DNA of 64,000 nucleotides from Adiantum capillus-veneris (taxonomy: Eukaryota; Streptophyta; Polypodiopsida; Polypodiales; Pteridaceae), in NCBI GenBank assembly GCA_014529385.2, contig CM043956.1, forward strand, positions 89,337,221 through 89,401,220, in the 5' to 3' direction. Positions within the stretch are counted from its first letter, which is position 1. Each line of letters begins with the position of its first letter. Below the pieces are notes generated by a model, which made no database searches, was not told the DNA's origin, and worked only from the letters and a program-made list of their open reading frames with translations. The position numbers and the translations under genes were made by a program. This document shows positions 1 to 12,341 of the stretch, piece by piece.

Positions 1-209
1 TCTTTTTTTGTAAACGTATCTAGTTATAAATCCCTTTTTTTGTTCACATGTGCTATCTTACATATTTCCGAGTGGACACTTCGGGGTGAGTGTAAGCCTT
101 CTTTACCCTTATTTGCTTGTAACATAATTCCAAAGTCAGTCACTTTGAACTTCTTTTCTATAGGTCTTCTATATCCCATCAATCCATCAACTTAAAATTT
201 TATTTGTAG

Positions 210-472
210 GTCCTATAACATCTTGGGGAAAAACTATTTTTGACACTAATGAAATGGAGACCGTCTTTGAGAAACAGGTGAGAGAGAGAGAGATTAATGA
301 CTCAAGAGCCAAGACCACCGATCTTAGTGAGGATGATTGGCATGATGAAGATGATGAGATGGAAGATGATGAGTTCAAAGAGGATGAAGCCAGCGAATCC
401 GCAAATGCCAAATTAATTTTCCTCTTTATTAATTTAGGAGCAATGGGTTTAGATTTAGACCAAGCTACTTGA
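210..472 (+). CDS. Possible exon of an unidentified host gene, acidic tail
   Basis: An open frame runs from a splice-acceptor-like TTTGTAG at 203-209 to a stop at 470-472. Upstream, positions 1-85 are open in a compatible phase and end at a good donor-like GTGAGT (86-91), so a two-exon structure with a 124-bp intron is plausible. The peptide begins with an aromatic stretch (GPITSWGKTIF), continues with a short basic and charged section, and then has a dense Asp/Glu run (residues about 42-66) of the kind found in acidic tails of nuclear proteins. I do not recognise the family. The tail beyond the acidic run is hydrophobic and may be read-through past a missed donor. It could equally be a chance open frame. 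Confidence 0.3.
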
Positions 473-561
473 ATAGATCTTTTGGAAGGTGATATATAAA
501 CATTTTATAGATATTTCATTCTATGAAAAGTTTTGGTTGTTCCACCAATTCATTACTTTAT

Positions 562-565
<4 letters not shown>

Positions 566-615
<50 letters not shown>
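566..615. repeat. (TC)n microsatellite
   Basis: About 25 perfect TC units, flanked by AT-rich unique DNA. Confidence 0.97.
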
Positions 616-618
<3 letters not shown>

Positions 619-1689
619 ATTTTATCAAGCATGATAGTTTATGTTAATCAATTGAGTGTGATTAATTTAATGATGTAATATATTTCTTTTTTTATACAAT
701 TTCTTTATAATTAATAACAAATGCATGCTTTGTAATTACTTTTTTTACAAAAATATAACAAAGTACTCAAATTTGCATATTTTGGCCCTAAATCATTGCG
801 TGATAATGTTGGAGGCAACAATGACGGTTATAACCTCTTTCTCTTTCTAACATCCACCTTCACACATTTTCTTCTGATGTTGTTCTAAATAGTTATGGGT
901 GCAGGTAGAATTTTGTGTGGTGCATAGTGTGAGAGTGCTTCTGCTATCCTAACTTTCTTTGAAGAAGTACTCATTTATTGTGCTCCTTGCTCAACACCTC
1001 TACATAGCCAAAGAGCTCATTACTACCACCATGTAAATACTTTCAAAATATGCATCAAATGCATACATGTAGTCTCTCAGGTGAAATGCATGTGCATATT
1101 TGGAAGAGAATATGAGCCTTTTCTATTTTGTACATGATATGCGTATTTTACTTGTGGGCCAAACATCTGTGATAGAGCAATCACATGTGTTGTGCAACCT
1201 AATTTATCCAAATAGCCATCGTCTCATGTTTTAATATCATATTTTGTCCAGTTTTTTTAAAATTTAAAACATAAAATTTTTTTGGCAAACAAAACAAACC
1301 CAAATTTGAATGTTTAAGTGCCAAAGTGGCAGGCAATAATAAGTGTAGGAATAAGAGTGGTAATATGTGCAATACTAAATGTGATAATTCCCGCAATAAT
1401 GTTTAAATTGCAAACAAATATCCTCCTATCCTCTCTCTCTTCTTTGGCTAGCCCATTTTGGCCTTTCTCTCTCTACATCGCACCCCATAGGAGCGTGCAG
1501 CTTTCAAGAGACATGTGCAGTCTTGAGTAGAAGTGTAGATGATACACATTGCTTCACAACGACAAGCCAATGGAGCCAACAAAGGAAACAATGAGGATGA
1601 TGACAATGACAATGACACCAACAATGACACTCTAGCGACAACAACAACTATATTTTCCCACTATAAGTTAGTGTTAGAATAGTAAACTT
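616..1689. other. Stretch without recognisable genes
   Basis: AT-rich DNA with only short, unrelated reading frames on both strands. I see no conserved motif, tRNA-like structure or transposon terminus here. Confidence 0.6.
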
Positions 1690-3123
1690 GTGAACCCTAT
1701 GGCCATCTGGCAATATTGTATTGTTTTATTTCCTCCACATCTATCTTTTTGGCTTTCTAAAAGAAACCCTGAGTGTTGTGTTGGGTTAAAGAGACTTTCA
1801 TTGTTTTTAGTACATGATGGGGACTTACCTTTCTTTTCACATCATGACACATCTTTACGTTTCTTGCATTCTATTGTTTTAGGATGCTAAAGTGAAGCTT
1901 CACCTTGCATAATTTTAGTAAATTGTACACATACACACATATGTTTTTGTGGCTTTCTAAAACAAACCCTTAGTGTTGTGTTGGGCTAGGGAGACTTTCA
2001 TTGTTTTCAGTGCACGATGAAGACTTACCTTTCATTTCACATCCTGACAGGTTTTACTTTTCTTCATTGTTTTCAGTGCATGATGAAGACTTACCTTTCA
2101 TTTCACATCCTGACATGTTTTACTTTTCTTGCATTCAGATGTTTTAGAATGCTAAAGTGAAGCATCACCTTGCATAATTTAGTAAATATTACACACACAC
2201 ACAAACATATATGTTTTTATTTGCATTCTGCTGTTTTAGAATGCTAAAGTGAAGCTTCACCTTGCATAATTCTAATAAATTCTATATACACACAGATATT
2301 AATTAGTTCTTTTTATTTCACCTTTCATTTCACAACTTCACATGGCTTTACATTTCTTCCATTCTATAGATTGATTCCAGTCAGTGTTAAAGTTCGAGAA
2401 AGTCTCTTTTATTAAGCGGTTGCTGGTCGAGTTTCCTCCTAGCAAAGAAGAAAACCAAAAATACTGGCAAAAATTTGAGATTTGCAGAATTTGTGGATGA
2501 CTTTCTCACATATTTCATTGATTTTTCTTTCGATTACCATGGTTTGCAGCTAGCTAGTCTCAATTTTCAATCGGCTCAAGATAAGCTGAGGCAATCCTTT
2601 CCCAAACACTGATACTAATTTAATTCAACCTATCAATTTTATCACTTCCTTATTGTTTTTTGAAAGCCATCGTGACCCTTTCACTTGTTTTGCATTCTTT
2701 TGTTTTAAAATGCTAAAGTGAAGCTTCGCCTTGCATAATTCTATACACACACACATATTAATTATTTCTTTTTATTTCACAAGTTCACATGGCTTTACAT
2801 TTCTTGCATTCTATAGCTTGATTCCAATCAGTGTTAACGTTCAAGAAAGTCTCTTTTATTAAGCAATTGTTGGTCGAGTTTCCTCCTCACAAAGAAGAAA
2901 ACCGAAAATACTAGCAAAATTTTTGAGATTTGCATAAATTTTGGCCGAGTATCTCACATATTTCATCGGTTTTTTCTTCCGTTTACCATGGTTTGTAGCT
3001 AGCTAGTCTCGATTTTCAATCAGCTGAGGAAATCCTTTCCCAAACATTGATACCAGTTTTATTCAACCTAACAATTTTATAACTTTCTTATTGTTTTTGA
3101 AAGCTGTCATGATCCTTTCACTT
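1690..3123. repeat. Cluster of degenerate tandem repeats, ~470-bp unit plus shorter fragments
   Basis: Two long units, about 2219-2687 and 2690-3123, align along most of their length; shared blocks include GCTAAAGTGAAGCTTC and GGTCGAGTTTCCTCCT. The block around AATGCTAAAGTGAAGCTTCA recurs at about 1884, 2150, 2240 and 2708. A second block, containing AGACTTACCTTTCATTTCAC, recurs near 1830, 2020 and 2090. Unit-to-unit differences are many (substitutions and small indels), so the array is old. No coding frame is preserved between units, which argues against a gene family. Confidence 0.8.
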
Positions 3124-6019
3124 TCTATAGTTTTTATTTCAATTAAGATATTTAGTTCAATATAATTTTATATGGATCTGTTTCAATAAACTTGTTGTTC
3201 AATATAAATTATGGTATTTGAAAGAGTTTGTGTGTGTGTGTGTGCGCGGGCATGCAATGATTTGGGTTTGTTTTGTCATTTTTAATAAGTGTGCATGACA
3301 AATACAGAAAAGAGGGAGATTTTTAAATAAAGAACGTTTGAGGTCATTGGCTCCCTTTGTTTGATCAAGGTGTATTTGCGAAGGGAAAAAATATGAGAGA
3401 GAGAGAGAGAGGGAGAGAGAGAGAATGAGGAGAGAGAAAGACAGAGAGGATGAGAAGAGAGAAAAAAAGGATTCTCAATTGTCGATAGTTGAGAGAGAGA
3501 AAAAATCTTTTTAGGATGTTCTCTTCTAATTACAAAAAATTACTCGTCAAAAAATGCTAGCTTTATGCATTTGTGAATGCATACTCTTACACACAAAGCA
3601 TATATTTGACTCACCATTTTTCGAATTCTTCTAGGGTATTTGACTCCTTTGTAGTGTGTGAAAATGTGTGTTAAAAAATACAGCAAACTATGAACAAATT
3701 AAAAACTCAATTTTTTTGGGCCAAGGATGCCTATAAAAAACTGAACCTTGCTTACAAATATCACTTTAAAGAGGGTAAACTTACCTCTAAGAGTTCTAAA
3801 AGATGATTTTCTAAAAGCAAAATTAGAATTTTCACTTTCTCTCATAATTATTCAATAATCTTTCTCCTTTTCCATTGATTTTAATTGATACTAACCCTAC
3901 CTAGCAGGATTGTAACATTGAATAGCAAGTTAAATATTATGGAAAGTGGAACAAAGAACACTTAATTTTAGTTTTTCTATTGCTCAATCGTCCTTACTCT
4001 AAATTTGTTGAGGATTGTAGATCAAAAGTTCTACTTTTTAAAGAAATTTGTAATAATATGCTACATGAGAATGGTTTGAAAAAATATTTAGACGCCCATT
4101 TTTCAAAAGATTCAAACATGATTTTTTCTATGTTATCTAATTTTGATTTTAATCATTTTAAGAATGATTATGCACAAAATTATTCACCAAACTCCATATT
4201 TCTGTTTCTTTTTGTCTAACCTCAACAAGAGAAAACCTTTTGTCTGAAAAAGTCGACAAATAAAAAAATAACTTTCACAAAATAGTAGTTTTGGTAACAA
4301 ACTAGATTTTTTGACCCATTTTAGACGATCATCCAATGTCTTAAGTCTTTATTACAAAAAGATTCAATTTTGATAGATCTATAACATACCTATGCAAGTA
4401 TATTTTCATGAAGTTTGAGCACGCTTAAAATTACTTGACCTATCTTTGAGATACTTTAATAGGTTTTTTGCATCTAAAAATTTTATTCCTTTGAGATGGC
4501 CATGAAAAGAGAACTTGAACACCCGTTAAAGAATTCACAGTTTTAAATTAGCATGTGCTATGTGTTGGGCATGTTTTTCTCAAAGAGTTTTTCATTTTGA
4601 CCTTTTGAGAATTATTGGTGAACCTTTTACAAAAGTCTTTGAAATCCACAAAAGACTAGTGTTAATGAGATTTTTGTACAATTATGCTACTTGCATATTT
4701 TTATTTTTTGGGTTTTCTAACTTTACAAGAGGGCTTTATAAATATACACACAATTATGATATTTTTCTAGTGGCACTCTTCTTTTGTTAGTGTCTTCCAG
4801 TCGGTTTGTTCAATTAGGAACATACATGCATGTGGAGAATTCCATGTCTCCTTAACACTTGTTTTGTAATTGGAAACTTAACTGTCCTGAGACACTAAAG
4901 TGTCTTGTTTTCCTTCCATGTTTTGGTAATTTGTTTGTCAAGCTAGAAAGAAGTTTTTTCTACCTTGATTCTACCATAGGTTGGTTATGAGGGAAAGAAA
5001 ACATTGGATTTTTCTCCATGTCAAAACACAATCCATATGGATAGAATTTTGGTAAACTCTAAGTCATAAATTTTAATAAAAATTGCAATCTGTTTTGTCA
5101 AAAAAATCATAAATTTCTTATATCTTTTTGTAGAGATGGCCTTTTTTATGTTTATAAAAGTCAAGTGTTACCAGTTAGTGTTACAAAACAATGGAGTGAA
5201 GTTTAAAGACAAGTTTCCAAGTCACACGCAAGCTAAAGACATAATTTCATACTTGAGAATGTGCTAAAAAAGGGCATAATTTTGGTCTTCCAAATGTCCC
5301 CTCGTGAAATTGGGACTATTCTAATGCAATTTGACAACTACAAATGACTTTATATGTTGAAATTGAGAAACTACGTATTTTTTGAGCCTCCTAACTCAAA
5401 TTAATCTCGTTGCTTGAACTCTATTTTGAATTTTTTATCGTGCAAAAACTCTTAAAAATCTTGAATTATCCATAATAACATTAACACCAAGGTTTTGGGA
5501 CACCCCAATTGTGTATGTATCACGTACTTTGACACATTTAGTTGATCTACATAAAAAGTTTGATATTATTTGAGGTTTTGAATGCTTATGTCTCAAGAAT
5601 GAAAATATCAAAGTTCTCTCTCATGCAGTTTTGAATGTTTAACATAATCCAATAATTGTTGCATACCAAGACCTTCTACTTGCCACCTTAAGTCCTCAAT
5701 GGAAAGGGTAAGCAATGTATCACTTTCTAAAACTCACAAATACATAAAAAACATATGTTTCTTTGTATACAACAATATGCTTGAAATGGCTATATCAAAC
5801 ATATAGACTTTCCATTAATTTATATACTCACACAAATCAAATTTTTTGCACATGAAACTTTCAATTATCTATAACAAAATTGTGAAAAAGACACCTAAAG
5901 TTTTCTACAAGGTCTCTTCATTTTTTCTTGAGCTTATAAAATTGATTTCTTCAAACCATCAATTGCAGTCTTATGAGGGTCAACTTGATGAGTATAGTTA
6001 TTGATCATAGTAGATTCTA
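3124..6019. other. Gene-poor stretch with GT and GA tracts
   Basis: A short GT run lies near 3228-3244 and an interrupted GA-rich tract at 3391-3475. Small frames at 3980-4219 and 4560-4790 (plus strand) encode Phe/Asn/Lys-rich peptides with no recognised motif, and their composition matches the AT-rich background. I see no terminal repeats. Confidence 0.55.
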
Positions 6020-7175
6020 AAATGCAAGGTGTTCCTTCTCTTCGGAAAAAATTGATCTCTACAAGACAATTGGATGATGAAGGTCACAACATTGTATTCG
6101 GAAACAAACGGTTGAAGATCTCAAAGGGATCTTTGGTGTGGCTGCCACCAAGGGAGAAAAGTTCGGTACACTTTACTTGTGTACTATCAGCACGCAACCT
6201 TCAGCTTGTGTAGCAACTACAAAAGTTGACAGTGTGGTGTCGCACTACCGGCTTCGGCATATGAGTGTCAAAGGAATGCAAATTCTTCAATCGAAGAAGT
6301 TTCTACCAGGTTTGAAAGAAGTGGACTTAGAGTTCTATGAAGATTGTGTTTATGGTAAACAAAAGAGGGTAAAATTTCAAAAATTAGGAAATGAAAGAAA
6401 AAATAAAAAACTTGAGTGGGTTCATTCTGATGTTTGGGGTCCTGCAAGTACACCATCACTTGGTCGCTAGTTGTACTATGTAACATTCATAGACGATGCG
6501 ACTAGAAAAACATGGGTTTATGTCATGAAGAATAAGTCCGATGTATTTTCCATATTTCAAAGGTGGAAAGACTTTGTGGAGAATGAAACAGGTACCAGGG
6601 TTAAATGCCTCAGATCCGACAATGGAGGCGAATATTGCATCCAAGCTTTTGAAATCTTTTGTGCTAGCAATGGCATTCAAAGGCAAAGGACAACCCCAAG
6701 GACAACTCAACAAAATGGGATTTCGGAAAGGATGAACAGGATAATCATGGAGCGAGCACGAAGCATGCGGCTACATCTAGGCCTATCGCTTGAGCTTTGG
6801 GTGGAAGCTATAAGTATGTCTGTGTACTTAATCAACCGGTCACTCTTAACGGCATTGGATGGGGGAGTTCCAGAAGAGGCATGGACAGGTAAACCGGTGA
6901 ATTATGCATTTCTCAAAGTGTTTGGCTGTGAGGCTTTCATACACATAGATAGAAGCCAAAGATCAAAGCTAGATGCAAAGTCCAAAAAGTGTTTCTTCAT
7001 TGGCTATGAAGAAGGTGATTTTGGGTATCGTCTATGGAACCCTGAACATGGTAAAATCTTAAGGAGTAGGGATGTAATTTTTAACAAACAAAATATGTAC
7101 AAAGATTACTTGGAAAGAAAACAAACAAAAGAAACAGGTGATGAGTACATGGAGCTTGAGGACGGTGAAGACTAA
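6020..7175 (+). pseudogene. Copia integrase remnant
   Basis: The segment begins with the end of the protease-to-integrase spacer (VPSLRKKLISTRQLDDEGHN). The integrase zinc region is degenerate around 6240-6350: it keeps YRLRHMS and a CVYGKQ motif, where the intact family has a second Cys. The catalytic core follows, with first Asp in VHSDVWGP (near 6420), second Asp in RSDNGGEY (near 6620) and Glu in QQNGISERMN (near 6715). A TAG at 6468-6470 interrupts the core between VHSDVWGP and YYVTFIDD. The first frame (6001-6213) and the main frame (6138 onward) are offset, showing a frameshift. A stop at 7173-7175 ends the long open part. Confidence 0.9.
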
Positions 7176-8850
7176 AGGAGTGCAAACGGTGATAATGTGC
7201 AACAACGTCAACCAAATGAGGAGCCTCAACGTATTCCCCTAAGATCTACAAGAGCAAGTAGACCTCCAGAAAGGTTTGTTCCTTCCTTCAACCATCTCTT
7301 GATCTCAGATTTTGGAGAGCCGGAATCATACAAAGAAGCTATCCAACAAAAATCCAAATAAGAATGGATAAAAAGCATGCAAGTGGAGATGGACTCACTA
7401 CATCACAACCAAACATGGGATTTGGTTGAGTTGCCTAAAGGTAAGCGGGCACTTCAAAACAAATGGGTGTACAAGCTGAAGGAAGAAGATGGTGGGAAGA
7501 AAAGGTACAAGTCTAGACTTCTAGTAAAAGGGTTTTCTTAAAAGTAAGGTATTGACTTCAATGAAATATTTTCTCATATTGTAAAAATGAACTCAATTAG
7601 GCTTGTATTAAGCGTTGTGACTGCTCATGATTTAAATCTTGAGCAAATGGATGTAAATATGGCATTCCCTCATGGTGACTTAGAGGAGGAAATTTACATG
7701 CTTCAACCAAAGGTGTATGAAGTAAAAGGTAAGGAGAAAATGGTTTGCAGATTAAAGAAAAGTTGGTATGGATTAAAGCAAGCATCAAGACAATGGTTCT
7801 TGAAGTTCAATCGATGGATGTTAAATCATGGATTTAGAAGATGCGACTCAGATCATTGTGTCTACACAAAGAATTTGGGAGATGGGAATAATGTTGTATG
7901 TTGATGACATGCTGATTGCAAGTGCTAACATGCAGGACATCAAAGACCTAAAAGAGGAGCTGTCTAAATCTTTTTCAATGAAAGATTTAGGTGTTGCAAA
8001 GAGGATACTTGGTATGAAAATATCAAAAGACAAGACAAAGAAGACAATAAAGCTATCTCAAGAGGATTACAAGAATGTACTAGAAAGGTTTGCAATGCAA
8101 AATGCAAAACTAGTCTCTACACCTTTGGCTGGTCACTTTAAACTAACGAAGGATATGTGTCCAAAGAAACAAGAGCTGGAGATAGCCTATATGTCTAAAG
8201 TTCCATATGCTATAGCGGTAGGTTCTCTAATGTATGCTATGGTCTTGACAAGGCCAAATATTGCACATGCAGTGGGAGTTGTGAGTAGGTTCATGGAGAA
8301 CCCAGGAAAAGAACACTGGCAAGCTGTGAAGTGGATACTTAGGTATCTAAAAGGGACAACAACAAATGCTTTGTATTTTGGAAAAACTGATATTTTTCCA
8401 GAAGGGTATACTCTTACAGATATGGCAGGTGACAAAGATACTCGAAGGAGCACTACTAGCTATGTCTTCACGGTTGGTGGCACATCAATAATCTAGGCTT
8501 CAAAGCTCCAGAAAGTGGTCTCATTTTCTACCACGGAAGCAAAGTATGTAGCAATGACGGAGGCAAGCAAAGAAATTATGTGGCTTCACAGATTCTTAGA
8601 AGATCTTGGATTCAAACAAGACAATAGTGTATCTTGTACAGTGATAGCCAAAGTGCTATCCATCTTGCAAAGAACTCAGCCTTTCAATCAAGGACAAAGC
8701 ACATTGAGGTGAGATATCACTTCATACGCACTCTTTTGTAAGAGGCTACGAAAGGTGCATATAAGTAAAAATCCTACAGACAGACATGTTTACAAAGGTG
8801 GTCAACAAGGAGAAGTTGAGGTTTTGACCATCTTCAATTGGCATTCAAGG
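7176..8850 (+). pseudogene. Copia reverse transcriptase and RNase H remnant
   Basis: The reverse transcriptase starts near 7360 (EWIKSMQVEMDSL and KGKRALQNKWVYK) and keeps YGLKQASRQW and the catalytic LYVDDMLIA near 7895-7920. Two stops lie around 7540. A frameshift falls just before YVDD (frame ending at 7904, new frame from 7828), and a TAG sits at 8494-8496, inside the RNase H. The RNase H keeps TRPNIAHAVG, TLTDMAGDKDTRRST and STTEAKYVAMTEA, with TDMA where the family usually has SDAD. The reading frame decays after about 8710. Confidence 0.9.
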
Positions 8851-8900
8851 ATAAGAAGCCAGGATGCAAAGCAGTCACAGGTTTGGTTTGGAGGTCAGTC

Positions 8901-8914
8901 TCCAAGTGGGAGAT
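8901..8914 (+). promoter_or_regulatory. Polypurine tract of truncated copia element
   Basis: CCAAGTGGGAGAT directly precedes the TG that opens the LTR. This is the usual plus-strand priming tract of plant copia elements. Confidence 0.85.
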
Positions 8915-9619
8915 TGTTAAGTATGGAGCCTGATTTACCCCTTGTAAATTTTTGTGGTAAAAATGCACATTTGTAAGGCCCCATTATGAGGAGAAGCCAT
9001 CGTACATAAAGGAAAATCACTCACCGAAAATAAAATTCACTCGCCGGAAATCAAAATTTTCACGGCCCTTCGACAGAATATTATGGTCAAACGGCGGCCG
9101 GAAAGTGGTCGAAAAACGACCGGTCGGTTGGCCGATAGTCAATGGCCGATGGCCGGTGGTCGGAAGTCAATGGCCGGCGGCCAAATTCATAAGCGGGCTT
9201 GTCTTCTCAAGGGCGGCCACACATGGGCAGATTGGAGGGTCTGATTTGGACTTATTTACACAAGGGCGGCTACACATGGCTCTCATGAAAGAGGGCAGCC
9301 CTTTTGGCCTAAAAAAGGAGGCCATTTCTACATAGTGTGAAGTTGAAGCAACAAGGTGAGTGTGAGGTGGTGAGAGTGAAGCAAATGTGAGAGCTCTATT
9401 GAGGGTATAATCCTTTGTAAAATACTTCTTGTTTTGAAGTACTATAGCCATTGAGTGGCTGCTTTCCCGTGGACGTAGCCCACATTGGGTGAACCATGTA
9501 TATCGTGTGTACTCTCTCTCTCTCTCTCTCTACTCTATAATCTCTTGTGTGTAAAATCTATCTCTCTCCATTAAGTAATCTACTCAAATATCTATTTAGC
9601 TACATCTTATTTCCTAACA
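8915..9619 (+). repeat. 3' LTR of the truncated copia element (705 bp)
   Basis: The LTR starts TGTTAAGTATGG and ends TTTCCTAACA, giving the 5-bp terminal inverted repeat TGTTA/TAACA. It contains the common copia block CCCGTGGACGTAGCCCACAT (about 9465), a CT microsatellite (9512-9531), and an unusual GC-rich patch at about 9085-9245 built from repeated GGCCG/CGGCC words. No second copy exists in the window. Confidence 0.85.
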
Positions 9620-9856
9620 TATGCATGCCACTCCAAATTAGCCTTTGCTAAACACTAGGACCCATAATACCTAGTGTGCATGTAATTAGCTAAAACAGAT
9701 GAACGGTAATACCCATTATCTTATTGGCCAATAGTGATGGAAAATGTGATGCTTGTAGCACACATCAAAGAGGAATGTAAATAGTTCTGAAAAGAAACTA
9801 AATACTTTATGCTGCAATCATTTGCAAGCCTTGCTAAAACGTTTGAACCATAATAG
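9620..9856. other. Short non-coding flank between copia LTR and MITE
   Basis: Nothing recognisable; AT-rich. Confidence 0.6.
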
Positions 9857-10143
9857 GGTGAAAGCATGTTAACCTGTCACGCTTTTTGTGCTAGTTAGCA
9901 GTTTCAAGTTAGCACATCTTCAAGAAGTTGGGCGTCCGGTAAATTTTTTACAAATAATATCAAAATTTGTTGGAGGTTCTACATTTGGATTCATTGTTTC
10001 AAGTGCTTTCTATTGATATATCATATGTCATAGATCTTGGAGATGTAGCTCAAGTTATTGTACTATTTAGCATATGTCAAAATTGTGCTAGTTAGCATTG
10101 TTCGGGACATGAAAAAGCATGACAGGTTAACATGCTTTCACCC
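9857..10143. mobile_element. MITE with ~30-bp terminal inverted repeats
   Basis: The left end, GGTGAAAGCATGTTAACCTG, matches the inverted right end, which reads CAGGTTAACATGCTTTCACC. The match continues inward through TCA-GCTTTTT with one mismatch. Candidate 5-bp target duplication AATAG lies at 9852-9856 and 10144-10148. The 287-bp body is non-coding and holds two copies of the near-palindrome TGCTAGTTAGCA. Superfamily is undetermined; length and structure fit a non-autonomous DNA transposon. Confidence 0.85.
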
Positions 10144-10148
10144 AATAG

Positions 10149-11371
10149 AAGGTAAAACATTAATCACTTCTAAGTACAAATAATGAAACCTTTTCAGTAA
10201 CAGCTGATAGCCTTGCTATATGCATAAAAAACCATCCATTAATGTTGTTTAGCATCACTTGTACCTTAGCAAGTTGCTTTAAGTATTCGACAAGTTTTGG
10301 CCATTGAAATTGTTCCTAATACATTGTGTTGATAATGGTCGAGAAAACGGATTTGACCAGCACCTAGGGACTTTGTTGCCACACATAATTGAAATAGTGG
10401 GTGCCAGTGTCAGTCCCAGAGACTCATATTCTCCACCCGTGGAATACGTCGCATGTAAGGGTGTTTGAAAACAAGATCCTTCAAGTATGAGATGTACTTG
10501 TGTGTGGAGATAACGGTAAACACTTTGTAACGTGAGTGAGAGGGACCCTCATTATCCTTACTCCACATTGGCTAAATCGAACTCCTTGAGTTCCTAGACC
10601 ATGTTGTATCCCATGTGACAACATGTACCAAATCAAACCCTACAAATGGGTCCACATAGTGCAAAAAATTATTATGGACACTACAAGCCAAATTTTTTGG
10701 CTCTTACATGACTTTGTCATCTCTGGAGGTTGAACAAAGTGTTCACTTATTCGTAGTGAAAGGCACCTGTCTACAAAGGCCTAGGAACACAATTGAAAAA
10801 TTGTGAAATACAAGTAGTATAGCAGTTGTAACCTTGGGTGTTGCCTTTGCAATCTAGACCCTTTGGTTAAAATGTAACATTATCAAACCTTTGCAGGAAA
10901 ATTTCTCAACCACAGCAGCCGGCCATTGGCCTATGCCCGTGACTCCCCTTGGATGTGCCCGTGGGAGGACATTAATTTGGACGTTGAAATTTTTGCACCA
11001 CCCCTTGGAAAGTTATGTACTTCTTTCCTTGAAAGTGCAAGTGTGAAGGTAACAAGAATGGACAATCAACACTTTAAATAAGTGATTTAGTAATCACGAG
11101 TTGAGTCTTACCCCAAAATTGTATTCGTATAGACACTCGTAGTGCTATAGAAAAATAGAAGATCCACTCAAGTTTGAATTGTATTCACCACTAGATCTGC
11201 TCTAGACCTCAAAATCCATAATATTGGGTTTGTGTGAGCAGCCATGTCGTATGAAATGTTGGCTTCGTTTATACACCTTGGTAGAGACAAACCCTTATGA
11301 GTTTAAGATGGTACAAAAATATGGCTCTTAGCCATTCAAAATAAGTGACAATAGAGGACTCTTAGACGAAC
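10149..11371. other. Unassigned stretch downstream of the broken minus-strand gene
   Basis: This is where the 3' part of the interrupted minus-strand gene (stop at 11372) would be expected. The minus strand has short open pieces, for example 10330-10700, but I could not match them to the missing C-terminal domain. Either the 3' exons are lost, too degenerate to see, or lie beyond large introns. Confidence 0.4.
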
Positions 11372-12341
11372 CTATTGTCTTTTAGCCCTTCCTGTTACCG
11401 TATTGACATAATAAGATGTCAATGAAGGTACACCTAGTTGCATTTCACCTTTCCCACAAAGAAGTGTTAATTGTGAGCATAATGGAAGGGAACCAACTGT
11501 AGCATTCGGATCTGAAGGCCATAGACCATTCAACGAGAAATGACCATACATCCCATGCCCATGCCCATGTGTTATCATAGCTGTTAATGATACTTGCAAC
11601 TGATACGCATTTGCATAGTATTTTGAGTTCACTCCCAATCTAGGTATTTCTGTCTTTTTTTGGTCCATTTTAACATGTATGATGCATAAGTACTTATCCT
11701 TTTGCATTTGCGAGATCTTACGCCAGGTGTAGTACACATTTCTACAACTTTGTTGTTGAATCTTGTGAATTTTATGTTCATCCTTCAAAGGTGAAATCAG
11801 TTCATCATCCTTTGTTGACTCTAGTTGAGACTTTATCTGACTACACACAACCCGCTTCGAGAACTCGCTTGTTTTTGACAAGGTCACATTAGCAAACTCT
11901 GTATTCCAAACCCTATTGAATGTAGTGCTAGACATTGGCTTGAGACACATACTCTTGAGTGTTTTATTGACATCATGTAAAATGTCTATTTTCTTGTACG
12001 TGTTTGGTATTGCAAGCAAGGTTTCTCTGGTACCATCTTCCATAGTTATACTCATATGTGGCATTTTCTCTGAGTTTTTATCTACAAAAGAGCTCATCAA
12101 TGCCCCTCCCGTTTCTGTATTGTCTCTTCCTTTTCTTCTGACACCATCATTACCCTGCACTGAGTGTCGGACCCCATATTCAAAATGTTCACGGTAACGA
12201 TAAAATAAAGTTTTTAGAATGTCATGAATTTCATACCAAGCTCTACTACAGACCTCATTACCATTAAAAGAAAATACATAGCAAGTCTTTGCAGTTGTTT
12301 TGTTCTCACGCCAGGAAGTCAACATTGTATCATACACATAG
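11372..12341 (-). pseudogene. C-terminal half of a broken gene, uncharacterised transposase-like (DUF7869-type) family
   Basis: The gene portion of this frame starts at the retrotransposon boundary (12341) and runs to a stop at 11372. Recognisable family traits are CYVFSFNGNEVCSRAWYEIH, HSVQGNDG, KMPHMSITMEDGTRETLLAI, YYTWRKISQMQKDKYLCIIH, KMDQKKTEIPRL, MITHGHGHGMYGH and LWPSDPNATVGSL. From memory, these precede the DUF7869-type C-terminal domain in a widespread eukaryotic family of unknown function that is often repeated in plant genomes. That C-terminal domain, with its conserved Asp/Asn-rich motifs, is not visible after the stop. The ATG at 12409 lies inside the antisense LTR, so the apparent start is an artefact of the insertion. 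The N-terminal half is at 22547-23441. Confidence 0.6.

Larger units (their letters stand above)
6020..9619 (+). mobile_element. 5'-truncated Ty1/copia LTR retrotransposon
   Basis: Coding remnants appear in copia order (end of protease and pre-integrase, integrase, reverse transcriptase, RNase H), then a polypurine tract and a 3' LTR. The similarity starts abruptly near 6020, just after the position of the protease catalytic site. The gag, protease active site, primer-binding site and 5' LTR are absent from the window upstream, so this is a truncated copy rather than an old full-length one. No target duplication can be tested because the left end is missing. Confidence 0.9.

Noticed and set aside
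3980-4790. Two small plus-strand genes
   Set aside because: Amino-acid use matches AT-rich background; no motif or plausible gene structure.
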